Below, piece after piece: positions 8,871 to 34,275 of a stretch of DNA of 64,000 nt (the first letter of the stretch is position 1; each line of letters starts with the position of its first letter). The notes beneath the pieces were generated by a model. That model saw only the letters and a list, made by a program, of their open reading frames with translations. It searched no databases and had not been told where the DNA came from. The position numbers were made by a program, and so were the translations under genes. The DNA is taken from positions 1,054,001 through 1,118,000 of the forward strand of contig OZ004581.1 in NCBI GenBank assembly GCA_963924555.1, written 5' to 3'. The stretch comes from Crambe crambe (Eukaryota; Porifera; Demospongiae; Poecilosclerida; Crambeidae).

Positions 8871-11800
8871 CTAAGACTGTTCCTCTTCTTCATCACTTGA
8901 GGAGAAAGGATCGTCCGCATCTTCACTGTCAAAGAAGCCATCATCATCATTAATGTCATTTTCCTCCATAGATGATTTGGCTACTGCTTCTTTCTTCTCG
9001 GCTGATGCTGTCTTTGCTGTCTTTTCTATAGAAGTTCCTTTCTTCTTGGTTCCTTCCTTCTTGGTTGTGGTCTTCTTAGCAGCAGTTTTTTTTGCTTTTG
9101 GTTTCTCTATGATAAAAGAAGAGTAAAGTAAGTACCTCCAACTCTGAATAAAGGACCACCTCTAAATAAAGAACAACCTCAAAATAAAGGACAACCTCTA
9201 AATAAAGGACAACCTCTGAATAAAGGACAACCTCTGAATAAAGGACAACCTCTGAATAAAGTTAATAAAGGAAAACCTCTGAATAAAGTTAATGAAGGAC
9301 AACCTCTGAATAAAGTTAATAAAGGACAACCTCTGAATAAAGGACAACCTCTGAATAAAGGAAAACCTCTGAATAAAGTTAATAAAGGACAACCTCTATT
9401 ATAAAGGACACTTGTTGATTTTTAGCTTCTGTTTTTACACGGAAGATACGCTTCCCAACTTGTCTGTTGACAGGGCTCCCACCGTGCGTACGTACTCTTG
9501 ACATCACACACTCTTACTTTTTTCCTCCACCTTCTTTAACTGCAGCTCCTCTGGTGTTGGGTCTAACTTCATTCCCTTGGCAATTGCCTCTTTGCGACGT
9601 GCATGAAATTCACCCAACTCTTTCTCGTTCAACTTCAGAGCCTTTTTTTCATACTCCTACAAAATCCATTAACACGATAACTTGTGTCTAAAATTGGAAC
9701 CTCCGAGAAAGCACCGACCAAAGGACGACAAATCTCTCAACAACATACAAGTTAGGTACGTAGGTGGGGCACATGGTATGATAATATCACACGGTGGAAC
9801 ATGTTGAATAATGGACCACATCTTTGTAGACAGTTTGGGGGATATTTTACTGTGCACACTAACTTGAGGTCTGTCCTCTTTCAGAGTGTCCCTTATATAT
9901 AAGAGGGGGTCACTTACTGCTTTCTGTTCCTCGGTCAGAGAAGCCCAGTTCTTCGATGCTACAGAGACTGCATCCTGGACACACACACACACACACACAT
10001 ATGATAATAACTACACGAGGATTTCACATGTGGTAAGCTTGACAGAATTGTGCCCCACAAAGTTGATATCAGTAGTGTTACTTGCAGCGTGTACTAACGT
10101 ACTGCACAGGAGCCTACACTACTCTGGATAAATGAGGTGCAGATCCACTGTACTATTTAGCAGAGGTACAATGCAGTAATGTACTGCACAGGAGCCTACT
10201 ATATACAATAGTGGAACCTGGACACCTTTGTTCTTCCAGGCTGCCAGAGTCCTGAAGTATAATAATGTTGTGGTTATGCTGCGTTTGATCAGAATTTTTT
10301 CATAGCTAGCACTACACGATGTGGCAATGTTTGCCTGTGCAAAGAAAAAATTCTCGAAAAACAATTAAAACCAAATGAGGTTCTAGTGTGGATAACCCTG
10401 TAGTAACTCTACTGGAAACTAAACGAATGAGTGAAATTGAAGAAACCTGATTCTCTACGGAGTGGCAGAATGGATTGATTTACCATTCCATGACGATGTG
10501 ACTAGTTACATGCATAGGGACGCACCTTTCTCTCCTTTTCATCCTTGACTTCCTTGTTTCCTGATAACTGTTCCTTCATGTACATGTTGAATGCAGACTT
10601 CTTATGTGGCTGGGGTAACCAAAAACCAAACAACCAATGATTTTACAGTGAAAACTTCACAACACTAAGAAATAAAAAAACCATAAAAAAAACTTGCCAT
10701 TAGCAATCCTGATTTCTTTAGTCTGTAGTTTTTGAGGTATTCTTTCCTCTTTCTTGCGTGATCTTTCAGGGATTTCTTGTACGCTTCACGTTCTTCTTCC
10801 GTTTCGAAATGCTGAGTCAGAAAATTCTGGTACGTTATCTCATACTCTTCTTTCGATTTGTCGTACTTTGACCTGTAAACCTAATCAAGACAGAGCAAAG
10901 AGAAATGATGGTGAAAATAATAATTTCTCCTACATGGACTGTTGAACATATACGTTTTGTAGTAAACAGTGTTCCAATGTTTCCCCCAGTATACTAAATG
11001 CAGGGCTGGGAGGGCCACCTTGTTTGGAAAAAAAAATCTTCAAAGAAAGTGGGCTGGGTCTATGGCATTAATTGAACAATATTATACTTAAGCACTCTGT
11101 TTGAAGTGCAGCTAGGGGAGACTCTGGTGTTCTGGACTAGCTTGTAATAAGCTTGTAGTAAGAAGTATTTCAACACCTAATTACTGGTGCTCGAACACAT
11201 TTTTTCTGATTTCCTTTGATATTTACCTTTTGTTCGGACTCTGATAATCCTTTCCACAGACTTCCAAGAGCCTTCATCTTCTCCACGACACTCCCCTGTG
11301 GTACTTCCAAGTCTTTACCTTTCTCCTCAACGAACAAGAGGAAGGGACCACTACATACAATATACATACATACATACACGAAAAGGTACAAGTGGCAATC
11401 ACAAACCATCTCTATCAGAGCCAACCCAGGGTCTGAGCAGAAATTGACATAGTTACTAGCTGTACCTAATCTTCTTATTCTGCTTAGTTAGCTAAGCATG
11501 GCTGAACCTCCCAAAGCTAAGAGCCATTTTGACAAAGAATGGATCAAAGAATTTCTGGGAATAGGTACCAGCTCTAAAGGTAAGGCATAGATAGATACAC
11601 CTTCAGAGCTGCTACTACTGCTACATCCAGGTGATGGAGCAACTATTCTGTACAACCATCTCTATTATAAGCCATGTTAAGGAGTCCCCCACTGCCAAGC
11701 CACAGTGAATAAGAACAAAGACACTAACAAAAAGACGAACAAGTGTACACAGTTTCCTCCCTCTACAACAGAAACAAAATAATGTGATTCTCTTTCCTGA

Positions 11801-12482
11801 AAATTTCCTGCATTGAAGTTTTTTTGCTTTACAAAAATTAAGTTCCCTTGTTTTTTCACTTTGAAATCTCCCCTGTAATTAAGGTTTATTCCCCTCACTT
11901 GCAGGGAGTTAAATGAAACACATCACCACAAGCTTAAGAGTTATTATTTCACCTTTGTTGTAAACAATTAGTACTAACCACAACACTGGGGAAGGTAAAA
12001 CTGGAAGCAATGCATTTTTCAATCCCTGGGGGGGGGGGGGGGGGGGGGGGGGGGGGATGTAACATGGAGCTTGAAACAAATCCATCCCTTTAGCTAGGGA
12101 GGAATAAGTATCATGGAAATAATCCTCTCAGCCTTGCAATCTTACTTGTATTGGGTAGCACAAAATGGCTTCTAATCAGCTGAATGTATCATAACTATAC
12201 AACCACAGAGGGAGGGTAAAGTCAAATTTTTTGCAGCATTGTGTGTGAAGCAATTCGAACAATGTGACCCTTATTCAATCACACAGACTTTTATTGAGAG
12301 CTGTTAATAGTTATAATTACATCAACTGACACTGGTTTCTTTGGAGGTGTGGGTCCTTCAAATACGGGTCTTTTCAGCTTGACACAATTGGTGACAGAGA
12401 TACTCCTCACAGCAGCTAAACTCATGGATGCACCCAGCACTTGCCATGACATAAGTTTCCGAAGTTGAAGAACTACTGCCAT
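8871..12482 (-). CDS. TFAM: TFAM-like mitochondrial HMG-box protein
   Basis: Seven exons on the minus strand (12331-12482, 11227-11350, 10698-10880, 10526-10609, 9918-9974, 9518-9656, 8871-9106) total 975 bases, 324 residues. Residues 1-45 are basic and Ser-rich with no acids (MAVVLQLRKLMSWQVLGASM), like a mitochondrial targeting peptide. HMG box 1 starts PKKPVGPFLLFVEEKGKDL and has GSLWKGLSESEQKVYRSKYD. Box 2 starts PHKKSAFNMYMKEQLSG and has ASKNWASLTEEQKAEYEKKA. A Lys/Ala-rich linker (KPKAKKTAAKKTTTKK) and an acidic tail (DADDPFSSSDEEEEQS) follow. TFAM packages mitochondrial DNA and activates its transcription; animal TFAMs are usually shorter and lack such an acidic tail, which recalls nuclear HMGB proteins. 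Intron 3 is GC-AG. In-frame ATGs upstream at 12539 and 12611 are alternatives, but 12611 would overlap the neighbouring gene's first exon. Confidence 0.82.
9140..9405. repeat. 18-base minisatellite (aataaaggacaacctctg)
   Basis: About 13 tandem copies in the last intron of the TFAM-like gene, some units interrupted by gttaat. The core resembles the interior of the cagtggaacctc elements found elsewhere here, so it may have grown out of one. Confidence 0.9.
12029..12056. repeat. Poly-G run
   Basis: About 28 consecutive G in intron 1 of the TFAM-like gene. Similar homopolymers occur at 20821-20850 (C) and 44511-44537 (G). Exact lengths may be unreliable. Confidence 0.9.
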
Positions 12483-12581
12483 TTTTTGCACAACCTCGAC
12501 ACGTGGAAACGAGGCAGCAAAGGAAGAAGTTGAAAACATTGCGAAAAAAAGGGGTGTGCCATGTAAGGGTCGACCTAAAAG
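12483..12581. promoter_or_regulatory. Compact divergent promoter between the TFAM-like and HGSNAT genes
   Basis: Only 99 bases separate the two start codons. An E-box CACGTG lies at 12500-12505, flanked as GACACGTGGA. Vertebrate lysosomal genes often carry a CLEAR element with the same core (GTCACGTGAC). No TATA box seen. Calling it a promoter follows from gene positions; the E-box role is inference. Confidence 0.55.
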
Positions 12582-17686
<5,105 letters not shown>

Positions 17687-17883
17687 CATTATTAAATCAT
17701 TGGCTTTTATAATAGCTCAGCAACTTGGTAATGATTTTTATAATTATTATAACAAAGAAAAATTATTTGGATTGGCAGTCTCACGTAGCCGACCCATTAC
17801 CAACCGCAAGGAAGGAAAGGATCTCGGCTGCGTGTCTATGCATAGACATTAGAAAGCACGATCTATGGTCTATGGTGCCCCAG

Positions 17884-17889
17884 AATAAA
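17884..17889 (+). terminator. Possible polyadenylation signal AATAAA for HGSNAT copy 1
   Basis: AATAAA about 200 bases past the stop codon and before the next gene. Position is plausible but the hexamer is common in AT-rich DNA. Confidence 0.3.
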
Positions 17890-18060
17890 TTATAAGATTA
17901 AAATTTCCATAGCCTGCCCTTATCTACATAATTTGCTGAACTCTCGTTTCCTAGTCTCGCGGGCTACGTACTCGTTTCCCGGTCATTGCTCATGCGCGCG
18001 AACGTACCACATGATATGATTGATTGATATGCTGCCACACCCTTTCGATCCAACAAAACA

Positions 18061-25747
<7,687 letters not shown>

Positions 25748-25864
25748 ATCACTAGCTAATTATTTTAATATAATTATCATTTCTGTCATAACTAATTTTG
25801 AAGGAGAAAATAATTACAAAAACAATTCTCTTCAGTTTTACAAAAAGCTGTTCGTGTCATTCAA

Positions 25865-26155
25865 TTAGTTTTGAGCAACACAATTGTTCATTCTGTGCAG
25901 TCCAGCCATTTCACAAGTTTTTTTGCCTCGTGACACTGATGGATCTGATTCTTGCACAGCCACTTCAACAGTCACATTAATGCAGCAGCTGCACTTGAAG
26001 TCTGCATCCATCTTCCTGTAGACATAGGGGGTGGCATGTGATGAGAAAGTGCTGGACGTTGCAGAGTGACAGTGATAAACACTGTGGCTAACCACGAATA
26101 TTCTAACTGGACCCTGCAGCGAGACTTCAGGAGTGGGGAAGGAAGAGTAGTCCAT
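25865..26155 (-). CDS. Small Cys-containing protein of unknown function, copy A
   Basis: Single open frame of 96 residues, convergent with HGSNAT copy 2 (117 bases between the stop codons). It reads MDYSSFPTPEVSLQGPV, then SVYHCHSATSS, AYVYRK-like PYVYRKMDADFKCSCC, and ESDPSVSRGKKTCEMAGLH. The frame stays open upstream for 65 more codons, but part of that extension is a small inverted-repeat element (26312-26479), so the Met shared with copy B is the likelier start. Copy B (53617-53937) aligns along the whole length with gaps in multiples of three. No signal peptide or membrane segment; the HCH and CSCC clusters could bind a metal. No family recognised. It could also be the last exon of a longer gene. 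Confidence 0.6.
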   Translation of the reverse strand: MDYSSFPTPEVSLQGPVRIFVVSHSVYHCHSATSSTFSSHATPYVYRKMDADFKCSCCINVTVEVAVQESDPSVSRGKKTCEMAGLHRMNNCVAQN

Positions 26156-26311
26156 TTCTTTTGTGCGTTTCTCCGTCTCGTCTCTCACTCGTTGCCTTAG
26201 CAAAGTTTGGTAATCAAAATTATACTTCAAAGGTTTATTATAGCTAACGGGGTTCTGAGCTGCGCATGCCCATGCGATGATGAAGAATTTGGCAGGAAAT
26301 TGCAATGAATA

Positions 26312-26479
26312 TACTGAGGTTTTCAGGTTGGTTGACACAAGATTTGCCAACAGTGCAGAATTAAATTCGTGCTCGCAAAATTTAAGAGCATTGCACTAGT
26401 ATGACAGTATTTTTGCTCGCTTGAATTTATCTCGCACATGCGCAAATTCTACTGGTCAACCAACCTGAAAACTTCAGTA
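26312..26479. mobile_element. 168-bp inverted-repeat element
   Basis: Left end tactgaggttttcaggttgg (with ttgac following) pairs with the right end ggtcaaccaacctgaaaact. Arms of about 28 bases are imperfect; no ORF. It overlaps the upstream open extension of small-protein copy A. Confidence 0.75.
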
Positions 26480-27740
26480 ATTATCAGTCTGCAGTGAATC
26501 ACAAGGTCTCAGTGAATCCACCAGCACAGGAGCAGTAGTCACTGGCATAATCACCAACCTTCCAAAATCAAAAGGAGGGAGATAAGTGGGAAATAGGGCA
26601 AATATTTTGTCTTGTTAGCTAGAGGGACAACAATAGAAATGCTGACATTTTCGGAGGGACAGGCTCTACAAAAGAGGGATTGACAACTATGCAGTGTACA
26701 AGTCAGCCATGTTACTCTCTAGTCTGGCGTAGTGGCGACCCTTACTAACCCAAGGGAAGGGGAAGGGTCTGGAGACATTAGCATCTCATAGATATTATAG
26801 ACTAAGTATGTAACTGTAGTCTATGATACATCTATAGATGTGGCCTAAATGAACAGTGGAACCTCTCTATTGTGGACACTTTGGGACCTTGGAAATTGTT
26901 ATCTTTAGTATAGAGGTATCTTCAATACAGAGGTTGAATGATGCACTAAAGTACAGTGGAACTAATAATAACATTCTTCATTCCCTCTTTCTTGCTCCAT
27001 CTTAAGAATCTTTGCTGCTGTTGCTGACATGCTTTGCTCAAATGACCTTTTTTTTTTTTTTCGCATTTCTCTCCTCTCGGGAGGAGTTAGCAATAGAACC
27101 TATCATCAGATGTACATGGCAACTATGAGCTCCCATCCACCCCCAGGCTTGAAAGTCTTGAATGGTCAGGTGTTACTGTGGACACAGTACTGATTTACAA
27201 ACCTGAGTACTGTGTTAGCTACTGACTGTAAAACCATGAATATCAGTTGTAGTCCCATCCCTAGATTCCTAGGGATCTAGGGATGGGGGCCCAAAATTAG
27301 GGGGTCATATCACTTTGACACCAGCACAGGATCCTTTAACGCCTGGATCCTGTGCATAAATTGGATCCATTTTCGGGCACACTTGAAAAATCACAATCCA
27401 TTGCAGCAGCTATTGACATACGAGCATATACAAAGAACCACCTATAGCGAATAAGATTAACACAATTTTATAGGTGTCAAGCCATGGACTGATGACCCAA
27501 TAAATGAGCCAATTGTGATTTCACTTATAAATTATGCGAGTGGTTATTCAATTTTAAGTTGACATGATTATTATAGCACCACTTCACTTTGTCATAAAGT
27601 ACGTAGCTAGTAGGATATTGAATCATTATGTTAATGAGATTCATTGTTGTGACTGGAGAACGACCAGAATATTCATCAGTGCACACCAATATTATGTATA
27701 CCTCACACACTCAGTGTTGTGCTATCAGGAGCATTCCACT
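26480..27740. other. Intergenic, no gene seen
   Basis: AT-rich DNA with scraps of the acctctctattgtggacactttggg repeat (26850-26990) and a T-run at 27049-27062. No convincing exon. Confidence 0.5.
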
Positions 27741-27759
27741 TCCCTGTGGTCAATTTGAC

Positions 27760-28047
27760 TGCAAAGTGCTGAACCTTCTCTAATTGGTCAATGTTGTGGA
27801 TGTAATAAGGGTCCCATACTGTACATCAGTGTTCTAGGACAGGTCGCACGAGATTCTTGTAGAGATATGCTAGGCAGCCTGAATCAGCCTGCCGAAAATT
27901 CCTATAGAAGAAACCCAATAGGCATCTAGCTTTTCTACACACATTAGAGATGTGCTGAGACCAGGAGAGATCACTATAGTGATTGTTACACCAAGATATT
28001 TTATGCTGCAATGTCAACACCATGATCTTTTGTGATTGGTGAGGCAC
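27760..28047 (-). mobile_element. LINE-type reverse-transcriptase C-terminal fragment
   Basis: Minus strand reads DLSWSQHISNVCRKARCLLG, FFYRNFRQAD, LAYLYKNLVRPVLEH, stop, CTVWDPYYIHNIDQLEKVQ. This is the classic end of the reverse-transcriptase domain in CR1/Jockey-like elements (the I-x-x-(A/V)-x-x-K-A motif, LVRP-(V/I)-LEY, VWDP). An in-frame stop follows the LEH; the element is dead. Confidence 0.85.
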
Positions 28048-28476
28048 AACTGGTATTGCATGAATACCTTTAGGGTACTACTGTACATATGTAGCTAATG
28101 AATGTCATCAACTAATGCCACATAAATTCGTTGGAATCTTTCTGATAAGGACATCCAAAACTGCACAGCCAACCAATAGCTACTATACTCCTTGTAAGGC
28201 CAGGGAAAACTTGCAAAATTGTCTCAGTAATGCATTCTCTTGATGATATATAGGTAATGGTTGCCTACTTTCACTCTATAGCTAAATCAATTTTACAGCT
28301 ATGATTGAGCCTGCATGTATGCATGTATGTATGCTGTGGTCATCAAAATTCTCTGCATGAGTTGTGGGGAAAAAATCCCTGACTAGAAGTTGTAGTGGCT
28401 TTACATTAACTTAAAAATAGCAGCTTACAATTCCAATAATAATTATAATTATGTAGCTAGGATATACCTAGATATA

Positions 28477-28760
28477 TATATCATTTCACTAACATCACTT
28501 TACTGTGTAGGATTGTTTGACCCTCCATGTCATAATATGGAGGGGACGTAGCTGGGTTTCCATGCTTAATTAATCAGCAAAAATGTGAAACTTTCTTGAC
28601 TAGTGATTGTCTCTAGCCAGTCAAATTAATGACCCGATTGTCATCACCAGAGCTCGTCACTGGCTAGAGACAATCACTAAACCCAGCTACGTACCCTCCA
28701 TATATGACATGGAGGGTGAAACAATCCTAGCACAGTGAAGTGATGTTAGTGAAATGATAT
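28477..28760. repeat. Long foldback element, about 284 bp
   Basis: Left arm atatcatttcactaacatca... reads through gaccctccatgtcataatat and agctgggttt. The right arm is its reverse complement, ending tgatgttagtgaaatgatat. A second inner pair, gtgattgtctctagccag / ctggctagagacaatcac, continues the palindrome toward the centre. Confidence 0.85.
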
Positions 28761-30420
28761 AGTTTGGGTTCTCGTCACTGACTAGAGATCTGGTGATTCG
28801 GGGCTCTGGGTATAGATCTGGTGGTTTGGGGCTCTGGGTACAGATCTGGTGGTTTGAACCAGCTGACCTGTTCTTGTGATTTGAGTAATCAAATTATACT
28901 ACTATAGGTATACCTGTATTCATAATGATGTTGTCATGGTATTATGGTTGATAACCATACAGTACAATTAAGTACATTTGTAACAACAGAAACAGATTAT
29001 ACAAAAAGTATGTGGATGTACTACTGACCACTTCAAGTAGGTGCAATGATATGCAGATCACTTTCTATTATTAGGCCAAGTCGAATGTGAGTTGTTGTTT
29101 TTTTTGCTCAATTTAAAATATTATAACTAGCTAGGTTACATCTAGAATTAATGGTCTTATATCTAACCCTCCAAAATGTTGAGAATACTAATTGGAAAAT
29201 TCTCTCCTTTTTTATAATCGTAGGAAGGGATATAGTGCAGGTAATTAGAGGAAGGGATAGTGCAGGTAATTAGAGGAAGAGATAGTGCAGGTAAGGTTAA
29301 TAGTTGACAACCTTATGAAATAATGTTATTGTGCAGATTATTATTGTTTATAATTATAAATGCCTGAATATGAAACTAGTAGCCACTGCACAAGACTTTC
29401 CATTGGTGTTCGGAGAACCTTACCCCCATTTCCACATTATCAAAATGTTACCAAACCAAAAAGTGCACTCTCTGAATAAGTACTGGTATGAAAACTTGAA
29501 GGGTTTCATCAGTGGTTAACATAGACAGCAGCCCAACCTACCTGTAACCATAGCGATTTTATCATCATTACAGCAACTGTCTTCAGCTATAGTCAGACTA
29601 GAGTCAGAGTTAGTAGTTGTGGTAAATTGGTAGGAGTGCAGGGTTTCATCTAGGAATTTCACCTTGGAGGGGAAGCTCATGTGGCCATAAGGCCATGGTG
29701 GGGGGATGTGCACAGAGATGCTTAAATCCTAAAATAATACTGTACCGTTGTAGGCCGAGTTTTACGTATTTCTTAGCAGCAGAATAATTTTTTTGGAAGG
29801 AGAGAGAGAGCAAATGAGACTACTCTGACAACTCTTTTATAGCTAGTGACTGACACAAAGGTGATCATGGGGTGATCATGAGGTAGACAGTTTTTGACTA
29901 CATTGAGGCTATCTACTAAGGTCACAACGTTACAATACTTAAAATGCTTGGATCCTAAAATATACTACTTAGAAGTATTCTTTTTCTTTTGGCAGTATCT
30001 TCGAGGAGGAAGCTGGGTCAAGTTGGAGGGGAAGTTGAGCTGTTCGGGGGAAGCTTCCCCTGCACCCCCCTCCTTAGATGAAACCCTGGACTGTGGTAAA
30101 TTGGGGTTGTCAGTGTACAGTTGTGGTAGTCATACTCATTATAATATGGGGTTGATTTCATTGAGTTTGCTACTGTGTTAACTCTAGGAACCTGGTGGGT
30201 GATTAAAGTAGTCTTAGCTATGTGTAAAACACTGGATAGTACCTTTATGTGTATATCAGTGATATAGCTATTATGTAACAGCTGCATTTCCCTATATTCA
30301 TCAGCCTATGACACAACTACATCAAAGAAAAAACAAATATACATCCACTTCCTCATATCCCACATCATCCAGTTCTGTGTCAGTGAGTGATGGGGGGGAT
30401 GGATTTTTGGTCTTGCATTT
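28761..30420. other. Intergenic, no gene seen
   Basis: Contains short tandem units (gatctggtg-gtttggggctctggg at 28788-28850; aggaagggatagtgcaggta at 29220-29293). No convincing exon or RNA gene. Confidence 0.5.
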
Positions 30421-33400
30421 CTTCTCATAGCTCAGCTGTGGTCATCGTTGGACAGGATGAGAACAGATATGAGCTCCATTAGTGTTTATACAGATTTTAT
30501 TTGATGCATTCAGAGGGTAAATTACCTCTCCCTTTAACTCTCTTTCTGGAACCTCTAAGTCTGATTCAGTAGGTGTTGTTGTTGTTGTTGTTGCATTTAA
30601 GGGTTCCACTGTATGTACATTCTCCTCCCCTCCTACGTATACCCTTCCCTTCCCTTCCCTTCCCTTTCCTTTCTTCTCTCCTTCTCCTCCTTTCTTCATC
30701 TCCCCCTCCCTTCTTTTCCTCCTCTGTCTCCCCTCCCTCCTTCTCCGTCTCCCCCTCCCTCCTTCTCCTCTTCCATCCCCCACTCCCCCCAGGGCTCATA
30801 AGGAGGGAAGAAGAGAGAGGCCAACTTAATCACTCCATTTTTGCACATGTAGAATGTCTCTGGTGATAATGATCTTTGTGTGGTTCTTCAACCATAGCAA
30901 GTGGAATGGCCTGACAGTAGCAGACCTGGTCTTTCCCTGGTTCATCTGCGTGTCCCTTGTCTTTTCGTTCTGAGGAAGAAAGAAGGATTCGTTCCCCCGC
31001 CAGCTCTACCAAGTCATCAGGAGGAGTGTGATCCTCTTTGCTGTTGGGCTTTTCCTGAATGTTGATGAAGGTACATACGCTTGGTTATGTACGTATGCAG
31101 TAGTAAAAAAATGGCACCCATCCTTTCGTCCTTGGTAGAGAGGTTGTCCTCTTTTGGAGGTTATAGAGTGTATATACAAAGGTACTTTTAGATTTGTCCT
31201 TTGTTGAGAGGTTTGTCCTCTTTTTGGCCACTCACAGTTAATACTACTAATAGGAACCCATTATCAAGTTCCTCTAATCTCTATTAAATTTCGTCTCCTT
31301 TTTCTCCCTCTCTCCTTCTTTCTTTAGACACTCCCATTGGTCTTATTCGCATCCCCGGTGTTCTCCAGCGTTTCTCCATCGCGTACTTGGTGGTGGCCCT
31401 CACAGAAATCCTCACCAACCTCCTCTACCAAAAGAAAAATGTAAGCTATAATAATGTAATACAGTGGGGAAACCCTTAATTAGCTTACTTAAACTCCAAT
31501 GAAATTGTTCTTATGTGTTCTATAATGGTTGGACTACCTCCACACCAAATTTCAGCCTCAAGGCTACTAGTAATCATGAGTTATAGGGAATTAAAAAGGA
31601 GACTGTCTGTTATCGTCACATGATCTATTACATACAGTTCACTCTGAGGAATCCGCTGAAGGACATCACTAACAATTGGGTGCAGTGGGCAATGGTGTTA
31701 CTGTTGGAGGCTCTGTGGTTAATGCTTACTTTCCTAGTAACAGCCAAGGGATATCCTAGGTATGTGTGTATGTGCCATTGATAACTTTAACATTTATACT
31801 TTAATTTCGCGACACCATTTCATCCCACAAAAATTTCTCGCAAATTTTGCCCCCACAATATTATTATTATCCTTGGGGTTGGTAAAAGCCCTGGGACTTC
31901 CCCTAATAATAACTTAAGTCAATACCATGGCAATTGTTTTTCATACACCTTCTACGTAACTTGACATGCAGGGGTCACCTTGGGCCTTGGGGCATTTCCA
32001 ATGGAGGACAGTATTACAACTGCACGGGTGGAGCTGCTGGTGCCATTGACAGGTGGCTCTTGGGAAACAACCACATCTACAGATCCCCTACTGCAAAGGT
32101 ACTAGATTGTCAGGTGCCAAGGAATAAATTTCCAACAAAAGTACTATTATTGTTATCACCTTTATGGCAAAGAACAAATGGTACTGACCAAAACTTAGCC
32201 TATTCACCTGTGGGAGGAGCATCCTAAATTATTTTCCAACAAAAATGTGGATGAAGCTGTACAAGCAAACCAAAGTTGACTAGCTGATTGTCATGATAAA
32301 CCTACTGTGACCCCCAACAAGTCATATATTTATTTCATGATATCCACATCATGTTTTTAGCATCTGTACAGACTGGACTTGAACTATGACTCTGAGAGGG
32401 TCCTTGGCTCTCTCAATTCAATCGTGTTGTGTTATTTTGGAGTTCAAGCAGGCAGAACTCTCCTTCACTTCAGGGGAAAACATCTCTCAGTCTTCATCAG
32501 ATTCATCATATGGGGACTCTCATTGATAAGGGAGTACAGTATAACCTCCGGACAACAGCCAAGTTCGGGATAGGTTTTTTTGACCTTTGTAGAAAGGTTG
32601 GCCCTTCTCACAAGTTATATTATAGGAAAGGTCATTTCGTTCCATTCAGTTTGGCTGTTGTAGAGAGTTTGGCTGCTTTTCAGAGTCCCCCTCCTTGATT
32701 CAATCCAGTCTGCACTGGGGAGCTTTTAAAAATGCATGGCAAGTGTTGAGGTGAAAAAATACCACATCATCGTACGGAGTAAATACCCACAAGATTCAAT
32801 CCAGTCTGCACTGGGGGAGCTTTTAGTACTCTGACCGTCCCTTATATTATGGCATCAAAATTAATGGAGTATATAATCTGCTGGTTGCAAGATGGGAACT
32901 AGATGTAGTCAACATCCACATCCTTAACCATAGTACTGTACACATGCTGGTTCTATTGTTGTAAGGCAGTGCTTGGGCCTCAACACCGTACACTTTCATG
33001 GGCTCACTACAGTTAATGAAACCATATTGGTGAGACTTCAATGATTCATGCTGCTAGCAATAACAGGCAAGATACACTGGGTGTAAGCTTTAAGATACTT
33101 CTCCATTCATATTTGTCAAGTAAAAATTTATTGTTTTTGACTATCACAGTACCTTGTAGGAATTATTTGATTTACCTTTTGATTTACCTTGTATGAATAT
33201 TTGTGGTTATTAATTAACGTAGTTTTACTTTCTTGCAGAGTGTGCTTGGTACTGTGCTGTGTCTAGGGCAAAAGAATGGAGGGATTATCCCTTTAAACAA
33301 AAATTTATGATAATTCATCCAATAGTGCATGGCAGTTTAATGAGCCATATGCAATGGAGTGTAACAGTATTTTTACCTTTTAGTCTAGGACACAAGGTCC

Positions 33401-33719
33401 TTCTCTACAAAAAAAAAATTGCCATGGTTTCATTTTCGAACCTAGCACCATTATAAGTATACCAGCATATTCTCACAGTGTTGTGGTCTGACTTATCATA
33501 AGAATGTGCACAGTGGTTGTACACATTGTCACTATAGAGTCCATGCTATTGGTAGGCTAGGCTAGGCAGGTCTATTCTTGAACAAGGATAATTTATCACT
33601 TTACAGGTCTCTATCTTTTATTTTGGTGATGGGAGGAACAGGGTACCTGGTATTGGCTCTGTTCTATCTCTCCATTGATGTCATTCACTGGTGGAATGGT
33701 TCTCCCTTCAAATATCCAG
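30421..33719 (+). pseudogene. HGSNAT copy 3, near-complete but disabled
   Basis: Derived from copy 2, including introns. Starts in intron 4, jumps to the last bases of exon 7 (30504-30518; exons 5-6 lost), then exon 8 (30853-31070), exon 9 (31328-31440), exon 10 (31638-31759), exon 11 (31972-32098), exon 12 (32362-32526), exon 13 (33239-33309) and exon 14 (33607-33719). Exon 8 has in-frame deletions of 21 and 9 bases and a TGA at 30971-30973 where copy 2 has CGA. Donors of exons 12 and 13 have lost GT (ataagg, ataatt). The last exon is absent: only the acceptor and about 10 bases resembling its start remain at 34014. The catalytic-His motif FFNHSKWNG remains. Confidence 0.93.
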
Positions 33720-34013
33720 GTATGTTATCCACACTCAGGGGAGTAGCTAGAATATAAAATTTGGTGGGGCCGTGCAATTGTGCACAGAAAAAATTTTGAC
33801 CTGCCACCCCGATATTTTTTATTTTAAACCTTCAAATCTTGTCACTGTACAGCAGCAGATCACAATATCCTGTCACTGTTGTGTGGTGGGTTTACATGGC
33901 ATGCCTAAAATAACATGCAGAGAACCACAATAATATTCATTGCTGATCATTAAAAGTAACAAATAGATTATTCATGATCATTATTCGGTTAAACCTAACT
34001 CCACATCTTACAG

Positions 34014-34275
34014 GAATGAATTCCCTTTTTGAAGCCAATGAACTGCCTTCTTTTTTGAAGCCAATGAACTGCCTTCATTTCATTTCATTTCATTTGCCTT
34101 CTGCCTTCTTTCTTGAAGCCAATGGAGAACCAATAGTAAGAGATGAGCATCCTTATGGACACTGCAACATGGTTAGCTGTGAGGTAAGTCAGATAGCTCT
34201 GTTCTTGGTTGTAGACACCAAAGGGGAAGTATCCACCCAACAGCTTATGTCCAACATACGTACACTATGATGGAG
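34014..34275. repeat. Short tandem gaagccaatgaactgccttc units and a dispersed segment
   Basis: Three imperfect tttgaagccaatgaactgcc units, then catttcatttcattt. The part from gacactgcaacatggttagc to cagcttatgtccaac recurs near 57690-57790, so it is a dispersed repeat. Confidence 0.7.

Noticed and set aside
9140..9405. Regular short repeats that could suggest a CRISPR array
   Set aside because: Units are 18 bases with no unique spacers, in an intron of a eukaryotic gene; it is a minisatellite.
25865..26350. 161-codon version of small protein A
   Set aside because: The extra N-terminal part overlaps an inverted-repeat element and is not shared with copy B; the common Met at 26155 is preferred.
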